Assembly (NCBI GenBank): GCA_907165065.1
Contig: OU015541.1
Span: 15,428,501 to 15,492,500 of the forward strand
Length of the DNA stretch: 64,000 nt
Origin: Caprimulgus europaeus
Taxonomy: Eukaryota > Chordata > Aves > Caprimulgiformes > Caprimulgidae
Reading direction: 5' to 3'
Part shown: positions 11,401 to 24,000 of the stretch, piece by piece
Numbering within the stretch: position 1 is the stretch's first letter
Layout: each line of letters opens with the position of its first letter
Translations under genes and position numbers: made by a program
Notes under the pieces: model-generated
What the model saw: the letters and a program-made list of their open reading frames with translations, nothing else
Told to the model about the DNA's origin: nothing
The model's database searches: none

Positions 11401-12018
11401 CCTGGAGAACTCTCCTCTTCTCTGCTTCCTCTTCCTCCCACTTCTGGAGCTTCTGGATTTGTTTCCGCAGGGTCTCGTCATCATCTTTCCATCTCAAAGC
11501 TGATCTGAGTTGTTTCAGGAGTTCACTCTGCCTCCTGAGCTCTTGTTCTCTCCCGTTCAGAGTCTCCTCTAAATACCTGACTCTGTCTCTCTGGCACTTG
11601 ATCTCTTCATCCTTCTCTGTCACAGTCTGCTGAACATGCTGGAGATTTGCCTGAAGAGCTCTTATTTCCTCTTCTGACTCTTTTTGCTCACCTTGAGCCT
11701 TGGTCTCTCGTTCCCTCTCAGGCAAGGCTTCTTCCAGGAGCTTCTCTGGCTCTCCCTCCTGTCTGACCCCTTCGTTCCTCTTGCCTAGCCTAAGCTGGAC
11801 ATACTGCAAGGTCTTCAGTTCTTCTTCCTGGCGCTGGAGTTTTTGCATCAGACTTTTGTTGTATTCCTCTCTCTTCTGCACCTCTTCCTCAAGCAGATTC
11901 ACTTGCTGCTGGCACGATGTTAGTGCTACTTTCGTGCTTTCTTCTTGAAGCAGGAGCACGTTCATTTGCTCTGTCTGCTTGAGGAACTCCAGATGGTTCT
12001 CCTTCAGTATCTGGCTCA
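8444..12018 (-). repeat. Inverted duplication, arm 2 (partner 1-3576)
   Basis: This is the reverse complement of 1-3576 with a one-base net length difference. Amino-acid differences seen across the shared exons include KQAEQ/KQTEQ, EELERV/EELEHV, EEIAVL/EEITIL, VECERR/VERERR and VSLLQ/VSPLQ (arm 1/arm 2), plus one CGA/TGA stop. The breakpoint at 8444 joins CEP250 coding sequence to unrelated DNA. Confidence 0.97.
8585..8587 (-). other. CEP250: Premature TGA in last exon of CEP250 copy B
   Basis: In arm 1 the codon at 3433-3435 is CGA (Arg in LEQERKYKQDY). The matching codon here reads TGA on the minus strand, a typical CpG transition. It ends the protein after ...QTQLEQE. Read past it, the frame would also leave CEP250 at the breakpoint (8444) after EAETQKL. 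Confidence 0.95.
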
Positions 12019-15000
12019 TTTTGTCTAGCTCCTGCTGCAGACTCTTGGCCTGCTTGCCCTCTAACTCCTTCTGCTCGCGAAGGTCCTGGACATGCTCTTG
12101 CAAAGACACTATCTCTTCATCTCTAGCTTCTAGAGAAGATTCAGCATGCTCCAGTTTTTGCAGTATAGCTTTAGCCTGCATCACTGCCTCCTCCTTTTGC
12201 TGCTGAAGCTTGGAGAGAGCCTCCTCCAGAAGCCCTATCTGTTCTTCTCTTTCTTTCAGAGTCAGTTTTGTTGCTTGAAGATTTCTTTGCTCAGCTTCAT
12301 GCTCTTCCTCCTTTTCCTTGCATGCCTCACACAGCTTTCTAAGGGACACAATTTCTTGATCTTTTTCCTTCAGTGCCACTTGAAGGTGTTGCAGAATTTC
12401 CTTCTGCTGCTCAGATTCCTGTTCTTGTTTTTGGAAGGTCTCAATCACTTCCTTCTGAGATTCAATCATCAAATCCTTTTCTTTCACTATTGCTGCGCTG
12501 TGTGCCAAGTCTCTGCGTAAGATATTCAGCTCTTCTTCTTTTTTTTCCTCATAGCTCCTTGTTTGTTGCTTCTGGATGTCTATGAGTCTGTCCTTTTCTT
12601 TCAGGGTTTCCAAGGTCTGCTCCAGTTGGTCACGGACAGTCCTTAACTGCATTTCCATGACTTCTTCAGCTTCCTGCATTTGCTTTTGCTGTGACTCAAG
12701 CTCCCGATCTTTTTCAGATAAAGAAAGTGCCATCTCCTCTACTTGACCACGAAGCTCTTGCAGGTGCCCCTCTTGCTCTTCCTTGTCCTGCTGCAAGAGC
12801 CTTAGCTGATCCCTTTGAGAGTCACACTCACTCTCTCTGTCCTCAAGAGCTGCCCTCAGGTGTTCGAGGCTGGTGCGCAGAGATTTCACCTCTGCTCTCT
12901 CCTTCTCCAGCTCTTGGATCTGCTCCATCAGAGACATAAGCTCTAGGTTTTTCTCCTCCAGGTTTCCTTTCACATGGTCAAGATCCACCTGCAGACTTCT
13001 CACTTGGGATGCACCATGTTGCTCTAGAATCATTATTTTCCCTGCCTGGAATTTGATCTCCTGCTCTCTCTCCTCCAGCTCTTTGCTCATCTTGCTGACA
13101 GCCGTCCTCTGCATTTCTCCCTGCTTCTCCAGTTCCCGAATCTCTTCTCGCTGGGATTTGATCTCCTGCTCTCTCTCCTCCAGCTCTTTGCTCATCTCAC
13201 TCACAGCAATCCTGTCTTTTTCTTGCTGCTTCTCCAGCTCCCGGATCTGTTCTTGCTGGGATTCTGTCTTCTGCTTTCTCTCTGTTAGGTCCTTAACAAC
13301 CTGATCAAGAGTAGTTTTATGCATTTCTTCCTGCTTTTCCAGCATCCTCATCTGATCCTGGTTCAACTTCATTTCTCCCTCCTTCTCTGACAGGAGGGCA
13401 GTCAGACGAGTGAGAGTCTCCTGCAAAGTTTTTCCCTCTGCTGCCTCTTTCTCCAGCATCTGGATTCTCTCCCACTGCGTCTCCACTTCCTCATTTTTCA
13501 TTTTTAAGATAGACAATGTAGTTTGAAGTTCTTGTTGAAGGCAGTGGTTCGTGTCTGTTGCTGTATTTGCTCGGGTTTCCGAGGCTGTGACCGACTCCTG
13601 AAGCAGTTTTACCTCCCAGACCAGTTTTTCTGTCACTGCTTGCAGTCTGTCCCGGTCACGCTGCAAAACAGTGAGAAAAAGACTGAACAAGTCCATCCAC
13701 AGATGTTTGCTTTTCAGTGCAGTCAAGGGCTGTCCTCTATGTCCCTGACTCGAGTTTTCATCCCCTAGAACCCCTCTGTGCCCTCTGAGTGACGCTCAGA
13801 TCTCAGTCTGTCACGCTGTGTTTGAAATCAGGACTAGTTTTCCCCTTGCAGGCAAACATATTTACCTGGATCAGCACTTTTGGTTCTCAGATCTATTTTT
13901 CCCCACTTTCTGCTCTCAGATGGGCAATGTTGAACAGCTTTCTAGTATTAGCAAACTTTGTCTTCTCACCCCTTTTTCCAGATCCAGATAATTAGAAATC
14001 TAATATGGATTTGGACACAGTTAATTGCCCAAACCATGCAATGTAAATAAAGACAAGTTTGAAAATTGCTTTGACTAAAGCTTCAAGGGCAGAAATCTTC
14101 AGAACGGAGGAAAACCATCACCTTGAACCATAACTGGGTTTTCTATCACTACAGCATCTTTTCCTGCTTATTCAGAAGAATGCCAGTGGACAAGTGAAAG
14201 CAAAAACCAGCCACTGGTATAAATAACACTCCTCTGCTCCTCTCGTGGTCTCTCCACATGGTTTGTGATATCAGTCACCTCAACCAACTCTCCTTTCTGG
14301 ACTGTCTTCTCTTACCCAAGGTGATGACCCTGCTAATTCAGCTACATGGCCTGGCAGGAAAGTAAAAGTCTGGGAACAAGGAATGATGAGTGGAAGGAAG
14401 GGGAAAAAGAGAGAGAAACTTGGTCAGCATTTTCCCTACTCTGGATCTTCTCAGATTTGCACTGAACCTGCACAAGACCACCCCAAATCTGCTCTCCACT
14501 GGAAAAGGTTGCTCCTTAGAATGATTAACCAAAGGCCATCAATATGTAAGGAAAAGCCCTTCACAGCATCTGCCAGCCTCACCAGGACGTCCTTTCTCTG
14601 CTTCTCGGTGCTCTCAAGTTCCCTTTCCAAAGACGCCACCTCTTGATGTAGACTCAGGGCCTCCTTCTTTAGAGCAGCGGCCTCTTCCTGCCAGGCAGCT
14701 TGTAGAGAGTTGTTCTTGCCTTCTGCCATCTGTGTCTCTGCAGCAGTAAAGGTGAAGGAGAATGTTCAAAGCAAAGCAAAGCCAAACTGATTTGCATCCT
14801 ACAGATAAAACCTCGTTTTCTTATCTGCCTGTCTGTGTTTCCCAGGCCCTAAGCCCACAAGGACTTTCAGAGCAGACAGAAGGAAAGGAAACTTCCAGGC
14901 AGAGAAGAAAAGAAGAATCAAAGTGGCAAGATTCAGAAGAAGAAGAAAATGTGTTTGCTCTTGTGCTTGTTGAAAGGCCAGCGTTAAGGGCAAGGCAGCA

Positions 15001-18000
15001 CATCCCCCACAGTGTTAGAAGCAGGTAGAACCGCCATCAGTCAACAAGGACAGAGAGTAGCTGAGAGTCAGATGTAGTGTCCTAAAGGAAAAGGGAGAAG
15101 AAGCAAAAGTGAAGACTGACTATGACACAGTTAACTGACCTGGAAGACTTAAGAGACATTAGAGAAAAGAACAGATGTCAGTGTTGTGCTTGAAGATGCA
15201 CTTTGGTATTGGTCCAAAAGAATGCTAGAGGAATATGTTGTGCACTGGCAGAAAACAGAAGAAGGGAAATATTCAGCGATACCAGGCAACAGCAAGGCAG
15301 GAACAAGTGAGCACCATACCAGGACCAAGACCTGAAGCAAGAAGGACTACAGAGAGCTACCAGGGAACTAGGAAAAGCAGCAGAACAAAGGCTGCAGTAA
15401 CCCAGGAGCTGAACACTGAACTAATGCTCTGTGACTCTGTCACGCAGGAGGAAAAGAAGCCAATAAAGACAAGGCTTTTTGCAGGCTGGTGCTTTTCAAA
15501 AGCATCCGGAGAAGGATGCTGTGAGGCATCAAGCTGCACCTACTTAGAAGTGACATGTGACCTGAAAGGCATCACCTTTGCAGGTGTGTCACCAGGAGCA
15601 CAGCCAGATGCAGGGCCAGCACTGGACCTTTATAAAAGCCCTTCACTGGTAGTTCTCTAGATAAGTCTCATGCTTGTTGTTGTTCTCCTCCTCCCCTCGC
15701 CCTGCACCACCCTCTTCCTCTGCGTGATGTCAGAGATCTCTGCTGGTGAGACGGGATGGGGTCAGTGGGTTGGAGAGGAGAAGCTGTACCTTCCTGGCTT
15801 TGAGCCAACTGTTTCTGCAGCTCTTCATTGTGGGCACTCAAACCGTCCCTCTCAGCTTGCCTCTCGCTCAGCTCCAGCTCCAGGTCCTGTATCTTCTTCC
15901 TCGCATCATTCTGGAAGAGGTAAGAAGAGAACCATCACCTCCCAGAGCCACTGCTGGCAGGAGACAGAGCTACAAACGCTAAGGCAGAAACAGCCAAGGC
16001 AGGAGGGGGCAGCTGGACAGTAACGGTAGATGTGATCAGGGTTCTCCTTTCTCCCCGGGGCAGCAAGCCAACCTGGCCTACAAGAATCTACCCCCATTCT
16101 GGCCTTGGGACTCTGCTTGTCAGGTCAGTTCAGCAGAGGGACAGGATTTCTGGGTGCTGTGGACACACGTTACCAGATCTTGCTGAGTCTGCCTCAGGTG
16201 CTGACACAGGTCTTGTAGGGCCGCTGCCACTCTGTCCACTATGAGCTCTGCAGGGAGGTCCCTGGCCTGAGGAACAGCGAGGCCCCCGACACCACCCTGT
16301 TCTGAAGAGAGAAGCCATTCTGTTTCAAGCTGTCACTGAAGAGTCTCCAACAAACAAGGCCTCTTTAGACACAGGAGAAGGTGGCAGTGCCTTTGCTGTT
16401 GTCCTAGAGCTCACATGACAGCGAGATGCGTGTCACAGGCCAACGTTATGCTAATGACCACTAATGTCAGCGCTGCCCCAAGGAAGAATGCACACGCCCC
16501 GTGACTGGGCATGACCTGGGCCCTGTTTCAGTTTGATGCTGGTCACTTCTCCACATACAAACATGGACTCGCCCTCCACAGGGTTGTCAGGCTTGAGCCA
16601 TCCTAAACTGAAAGGCTGAGTCTATCGCACTGGGATTACCCAGAACCAGCCCTCCCTCCCTCTGCTCTCCCGCACGTGCTCTCCAGCCCTGCTCACCCAG
16701 CCTGCCGGGCTCACCTGAACTCCAGGTGCCTGAGCCTCTGCTGTCACAGACCGTGCGGTGCAGAACCAAGCGCAGTTTGTCCAGCTGGGATCGGGCTTCG
16801 CAGCGGGCAGCGCTCGCCTGCTGACACTCTGTGGCCAGCGCCTTTGCTCTGCTCTCTGTGCTGCAGAGCCTCGCCCGCAGCTCAGACATCTCAGCCTCCA
16901 GCGCGCGCAAAGAGTCCCTCAAGCACCGCTCGCCTGCTCGGGACTCCGCCAGGTCCTGCAGCAGCTGCTTCTCTCGAGTTGCCAGGCCAGCCTCCTTCTC
17001 CAGCACCACTGCCTGCAGTGACTGTACCTGTGACAGATGCACAGAGCCTCAGGGGCAGGGCAGCTACTGAGGCAGCAGGGCAGGAAGTAGAGGAAGGAAG
17101 GAAGGAGAAATCGCTTCAAGCAAAAAGCACGCTGGAAACAGAAGGCACAAAGCCAAGGATTCAAACCGAGCAAAAATAAGCCAGAAACGGGTATCTGGAG
17201 GCTGAGGGGCCAAAAGGAAGTGTCCCCGTCCCCAAAGAATGGCCCAGCTGTCAGGCTGCCAGGCTTTCCAACCTCAGGAATGAAGCTCTGTGTGTGTGTG
17301 TAACCGTGAGAGCGGGGGGCTGGCAGGGTGAGGTGGCAGATCAAGCCCCCCTGCATGGAGAGCGGGGCTGCCAGGGATTCTTGGCAGTGTAAGTAAAGGG
17401 GAGACAATCGGCATCCTTTATGGTGCATCTCCAAAGTGCCAGATGAACTGGCTGAGATGGAAGTGCCTTCCACAGACTGCCATCACCACTTCTGCTTCAC
17501 CACATTGCTCGGTGCCCGACAGAGGTAGAAACACCATCTGGGGACAACACTTGTAACAGAGATGCTGAGAAGCTCCAAAGGAGTCTTCTGTTTCTCCTCA
17601 GAGGTTTAATGCTGTGGACCCTGAGAGAACAGGGAAAAACACAGGCAGAACCCAGCAGATCCAGCCCTGACCTCCACGTGCAAAGTCTCTGGGCAGAATA
17701 AATACAGGAGGGTGTGTTGTTGGGAGGGGAGACAAGTTGGGGCCTACAAGCTGCAGGTGGTATTCCGTGTCCTTGGAGAAGAGGATGCTAGTGCATAGGT
17801 CACCTGGTTGTTGAGCTCTTGTATTTCTCTCCTGTGGTCTGAATGGAGCTGCTGGGCCTGGTGAACAGCAGCAAGAAGCCGAGACACTTCATTCTGCTGG
17901 GCAAGGTTGTTTTCTTGCAGGGTTCTGAGGCTCAGTTCCTTCTCTTCCAGAGACAGAGTCAGTCTGAAGGAGAGAGCATGCAACTTGTTACTACACGGTA

Positions 18001-21000
18001 CAACATTTAATAAACTCTTAGAACTCCCTCCAGCAAGGGGAAAAGTGCTTTGTCTGCTGAGCTTTGTCTAAACAACCAGGCTGCTTGTTCAGGCCTAGGC
18101 CAGGCTGGCAGTCGCACCCAAGCACGTGGCATGGAAGTTTCACTGAACAGGATCAAAATGCCAACCTAGCGAAAGAACACCTCCCTTTCAGGAAAGGACT
18201 GCTCCAAAAGCCATAACCTTCAGAAAAACTGTACCTGAAGGGTTGAAAGAAAAGAAAATGAAACCCAGGATGAGAGAATGAAACATATCTGCACGGCCAG
18301 TGTAGAACTCTGCTTTTTAGGAAATGCTGCTGGAGTCACTTGTGTATGCAAAGACCTGAAGGAGGGACGCCCTCAACAGAACGGAGAGTCTCACAGGCTT
18401 CCATTTACCTGGCTTTTTCACTCTCTAGGACCTTCAGTGAAGCCTGAAATTCTGTGTTGTGACGCTCCACTTCTTCCCATCGACTCTTTTCCCCCTCCAA
18501 GGTCTGCAGACACACTTGCAGCTCCTTGTTCTGATGCTCTACCTCTGCCCATTGACTTCTCTTCTCCTCCAGGATCTGCTGGAGGTGCTGAACCTCCAGC
18601 ACCTTCTGCCTTGTCAGTTCCTGTGCCTCACTCAGATCTCGCTGAGCTTTGCGGCCAGTCACTTGCTGGGACTCTTTAGAAGCTGCTAGCTGAGCTCTCA
18701 ACTCTTCCACCTCAAATAAAACATAACAAAGCAGTCAAAGACTACAGCTTGTCACTGTCAGCCATATCCTCTCCTGCCAGGAAAGGGAAAGAACAACTTT
18801 CCATTTCACCCTGTCATGAGAGAACCAGATTTCCAATGGATACAGATGATTTGTTTAAAAATCTAAGGGGGTCACCATGCTCATCTGAAAAAAGCCCCTT
18901 AAATAACAAGAGCAGAGAAATCCATTCTGATGATTGCTGGCAAACAGGCAAAAGGACCAGCCCATCTGTCCAGGGCAGCAGCTGAGATTCAGCTGGCTGC
19001 TAAGTCTCCTTCAGAGCAGCTGAGATGGAGACCAGAGCATGTTGGCAGCCAGAGGGATTACCCCATCAGCCTGCTGCTCTGCAATGGAAAGGCAAGAAGG
19101 GGACACACCCCCTGTTTGATGACTGGAGGAGCCATTGCTGTTTCAGTCACCTGTTTTTGCAGAGCATCCCTCTGCTGAAGAAGGATATTCATTTCCTCTT
19201 TGACAGTTTGGATTTCTTCCTCGTGCCTCTTCTCCGCTGCCTTGATCTGACTCTCAGTTTCCTGCAGCTCTGCCTGCAGCTTGTCTGTGATGTTCTGTAA
19301 GCACAACAGGAGATCAAGCTACTGGGACCTGCCATCAGGCCCAGCTTCTTCCCCTTTCTGTCTCCAATTCACATTCATTCAGACAATTCCTTCTGCTTTT
19401 CCACCCAGCTCTGTTTCCACTGTAACCCTCCTTCCTGTTGCTGAGCTCTGGAGCTTTCCAGGCTCTGTGCTCTCAGTGCCTGCACGAGTCCTTGCCTCCT
19501 CCGTTGCAGGACTTCTCTTTGACTTCCTTGTTCCTGCCCTTCCCTCTGGCTCTCTCAGCCTCTCTCTCAGCTTACGTCCATCTGCCAGCGGCCCGTTCCT
19601 TCAGCCTCCCCTCCCCGTCAGACCTACCTGCCCCTTCTCTCGCTGCTCCTCCACCTCCTGCCGGAGCTGCTCTACCTGCTGGCAGGCTTCTCTGAGCTCT
19701 CCCCGAGTCTGGAGCAGTGTCTCTAATAAAGCATTCTGCTCACGCTCCTTTTCTAGCAGGACCTGCACAGAAATAGAGAGAAGAAGACTGATGGGCTCAC
19801 GTGTTCTCCAAGCACTGTGCTGCTGGTCTCCCAGGGCATCATCTGCCCACTTGGAGACACAGCTTCCTAAGTGACATTGGCAGTATCGACATGTTCCATC
19901 CACGGTCCATCTGTGACTGAATCTCCAACAAACTCTTAGTCATTTAACAGGAGAACGTGTGGCGTTTCTCAAGTGTCTTGCCTTGCTGGTGAGGGTGTCC
20001 CTCATCTGCTGTGTCCTCCTTGACTTTCAGTAGTGACTTTTGCACCTACTTAGCAGGAGAGAAAATGCAAGGCTGCCAGAGGGCTGAAGCCAGCAGCTCC
20101 TTCAGAAAACTCCTGTGTTCTAAGCCGGGACGGGTAGAAATGACTTCAGTTTAAAGGTCTTCAGTTTGGTTTTATCTCAACCCATGATTTTTCTCACTTT
20201 TACCCTTTTGATTCTCTCATCCCAGTCGGGGAGGGTGAGCGAGTGGCTGTGTGGTGCTTGGCTGCCAGCCAGGCTAAAACCACCACACCTTGCAAAAAAC
20301 CACACAAATTCTCCTTTCACACTCTTTACCTCTTCCTTGGCATTTTCAGCTCGGGTTCGTTCTTCTTCTTGTTGAGCTTGCATGGCAGCAACTTGCTGCT
20401 TCATGTCAAACAGCTTCTTCTTGTGCTCCCTTTCTGTCTCTGCTTTCTCCTTTTCCTGTTGCTCCAACATCTCCTGCAGCTCTGAGTGGTGCCCTTCCCG
20501 CTCGCTTGCCTGATGAGGGGAGGAAAAGCCTTCACGATGGAGTCCCAGACAAGGTCCTCAAAAGAAAATGGGAAACTTCATCCCTCCCACAAACCTCCAC
20601 CTCAACAGCACTCAGCAGTGGCATCGTGCCCTCTGTAAATCATGTCCTATCAAGGAACTTGAAAGCAGGGTCAGCAGGTGGAAGACTCAAAGAATCATTT
20701 AGGCTGGAAAAGACCTTTAAGATCATTGAGACTCTTTTCTCAGAGTCTCTGTTTTCAAAGCTCAACTCCACTCCCATCAATGAAAAGGTGCAGATGGACT
20801 GCAGGGTGAGGAAGAGGCCAGTACCCCGGGGCCCTGTCACAAGACAGGCCAAGAACTGCAGTACCAGGAACAAGGGGCCTGTTCCATACGCTTCAAGCCC
20901 AAAGACAGTCCCTCTGTCAGCCAGGAAAGGACAGAAGGAAAGGAACAAAGTTCCCGTGACCGCAGCTGGCAGGAATGTTCGGAGTCTCCCTCATGGTGGG

Positions 21001-24000
21001 CAGGAGTCTGGGAAGATCCTACCCCTTATGCTGCCATGTGCTGGCTGGAGACCACCCAACCTTCTGCTGAACTCATCTTATGCCCAGACTGAATCACTGG
21101 AGTGGCAGCTGCATTTACTGTCCCAGCTCAGTCCTGTGGGTCTTCAGGGGCCGTCAAGTAGGAGCCACTGGCTCTGCTGCCCCTGGCCTGCAGCGTCTGG
21201 CCTGTGGCTGATGATGGCCATTGCACACGCTCAGGCTGTCATTTAGCTACAGCCAGCCCACAAGGCTTGCTTGAAGAAGTCAGAAGCACATTGTTTCCTA
21301 CCAGCTCCTGCAGCAGCTTGTTTATTTCCACTTGGTGCTCAGTTTGCCGAAGCCTGAGGGCATTCTCATACTGCTGTTCCGTCTGCAAGAGCTGTTGGGC
21401 CGTGTTTGCCCGTTCCTGCCTGATGAGGGATCTCTCTGCTTCCAGCTCACGTTGAAGATGCTTCAGTTCCCCTGCAAACATGACAAATGGCAAGAGTCAG
21501 AGTCTACACCAACAGTGGTTCTGACTTTACTGACCTTAAGCCCTTTGAATTTCAGTGTAGGAGGGATCTGTCTCCAGCTCCTTCACTATCCAGAAGCACT
21601 GCGGACAGAGAGCTATTTTTATACCATTTTCCCCAGGCTGGGGGATCACCAGAAGCAACACACAGGAACCTCTCACCTTGTATCACCTCCTTGGCCTGCC
21701 TGACTGTGTCAAGCTGCATTTCAAGCTGACTCCTGGTGATCTCCAGCCGAGATAAGTGCTGCTGAGTCTCAAACAGGCTGGATTCCAGGCTCTCCTTCAC
21801 TGACCTAGGAGTTGCAAATACAGAGAGAAATTAGTGTCTGGCTCCTGGCACCCACAGGGAGTTATTCCAGTAACAAGTGGTTCAGGATCCCTACAGCCCT
21901 GTACAGAAAATGAGTTGCATGGAAACTTGTACACAGAAAACATCTTTCTGCCATTTAAAACAGCAACACAGGCCCCTCCAAGGGAAGGCCCAGGCTCTCC
22001 TTATGGCCCAGCGTGACACAGAAAGCCCAGCTGAAGTTGATCTCAGTAGCCAAATCTGAAATTGCCGGTGCCTGACCTGTGACACACAGGTAGCTGTGCC
22101 CACAGAGTCTGTGCCAGCCTCTGCTCACAGCCCTGATCTCCTCAGCACTCCCAACTTGCTCTGCAGGGGATCAGAATAAGAGTATTTCCCTGGCTGACTC
22201 AAGACTTCTTAATGCTGTTCATAGTGCAGGTAGAGATATTTCATTCTCCAGACTCCCTGCATTTCAAAAGACTAAAGAAATACATCAGATGATAGAGGAA
22301 AACCTCGTGCTTGTAGCAGCATTTCTAAGAAACCTGAACTGGATTTTATCAGAACAAGGACTAGAAACAGCTGTCCTTCAGTTTAAACTCTTGGAAGTTG
22401 AAGAGAAAAACTTGCTCCTGTTCTGGAAGTGCTGCTAAGCGGGCAGTGGCCCAAACGACTGGTCGCTCTTTCAGAGGGAAGTTGTGGTACCACAGAGGTG
22501 AATTGTTACACCCACAGACTCCAGCCAACTGCTGTGTCCCACACACAGGATTCTGGAAGCAGGAGCTGAAGTTACCTCCCTGATCTAACAGCGTCCTGTG
22601 TGCAGGTTCCTACAATACACAGCACTGCCTCACTGGTACAGGGATGCAACCAGAACATCCTTCAGGGGAAAGGGGCACCTGAGCTGTACAACAACCAAAC
22701 CCTCAACAGCAGGATTTCACTGCTTTGATGGACAGTGGTTCTTCGGGAAGGAGAACAAGCACCTATTTCTGAGCACGCCAGTCTCTGGCCATCCACAGGA
22801 AATATGCTCCATTTTAAGGAGAAATCCAAGTCAGTCTCTAAAGCAGGACAGAAAAGAGAGAGTCCAAAACTGTGACAACAAAAGGCTCTTGAGAACAACA
22901 TCTGGCAAGGAGAGTTTCTCCAGCCCAATAATTGACCAGACATAATTCAGTTGGATCAAATAGGAGAAGCTGGAGCTCAGAAGAAGCAGCAGCTCTCAAG
23001 AAACACACTGAGTCTAAATGGTGCTTCTCAGCCTTGCTGACAACAAACTCCAGAGTGCTAAAGCGTCAGAGTCAGGAAATGTGACAAACAACCCCTAAAA
23101 CATCATTTGGACAGCTCTGCAAGTCCAGGAGTCTTCTAAAAAATGCCTAAGAGGAGGACAAACAGCTCGATACATTGGGTTGGTTTGGGGTTTGGTTTTG
23201 TTTTTTTGGAAAAGGAGAACTTGTCACCTTTGCTCTTAGAAACCTGATACAGCAGAAGCACAGAATCTTGTTCCTTCCCTCTCTAACTTCTCCGTGACGT
23301 CTGTCTCTGAACAGCATGAGGTGGGGAGTACAGGGCCCAGACATCAATGGTGGGCAAGAATTCCCAAACACTGGCGAGAATTCACAAGAGGTTTCCCTGC
23401 TGCTGGTGTAACCAACTCCAGATCCTGCACCACAGGTAACAAGAGTCAGCTTAGAAGCAGAAGGCCCTCGAGAATTTCAGCATGAGGCTCCAGCTTCCCC
23501 CTGAACAGCAGCGTCCTGCTCACAATGTCCATATGCAATCGCCTTGAATTCTGAAGATCTCGTGTCCAACCACTTGATAAGGAAAGATCTGTGTTCAAAT
23601 GCACAGAAAACCCAAACCAGAGAGAAGCTTCAGGTTTCAGTAAACATCTGCATGGTTTAATTGCGAGTCAATGCAGAGCCAAGGTACCAGACACCGAGGA
23701 ATTACACTGGCGCGCTTTGGACTGCACACACGGATGTGCAAGGGGCCGTAAACACGAGCCCAAGGCTCAGGAGAGCTTTGCTGGCTTTAGCTGTCAGGAA
23801 AATGACATTCAAATCACAGTGTGCTGTTGGGATTTTTTGCTCAAGATTCTTCCATGTTCTGCCCATGCATGGTGGAAACACCTGAGCAGCACACAGGGTG
23901 CAATAAATCCTCACGTAATGATGACCAGCTTTCTCATGACAGACATTAAATCACGTCCTGCCCAGGTCTCCTCCCTGCCTTTACCTGGCCTCTGCCAGCT

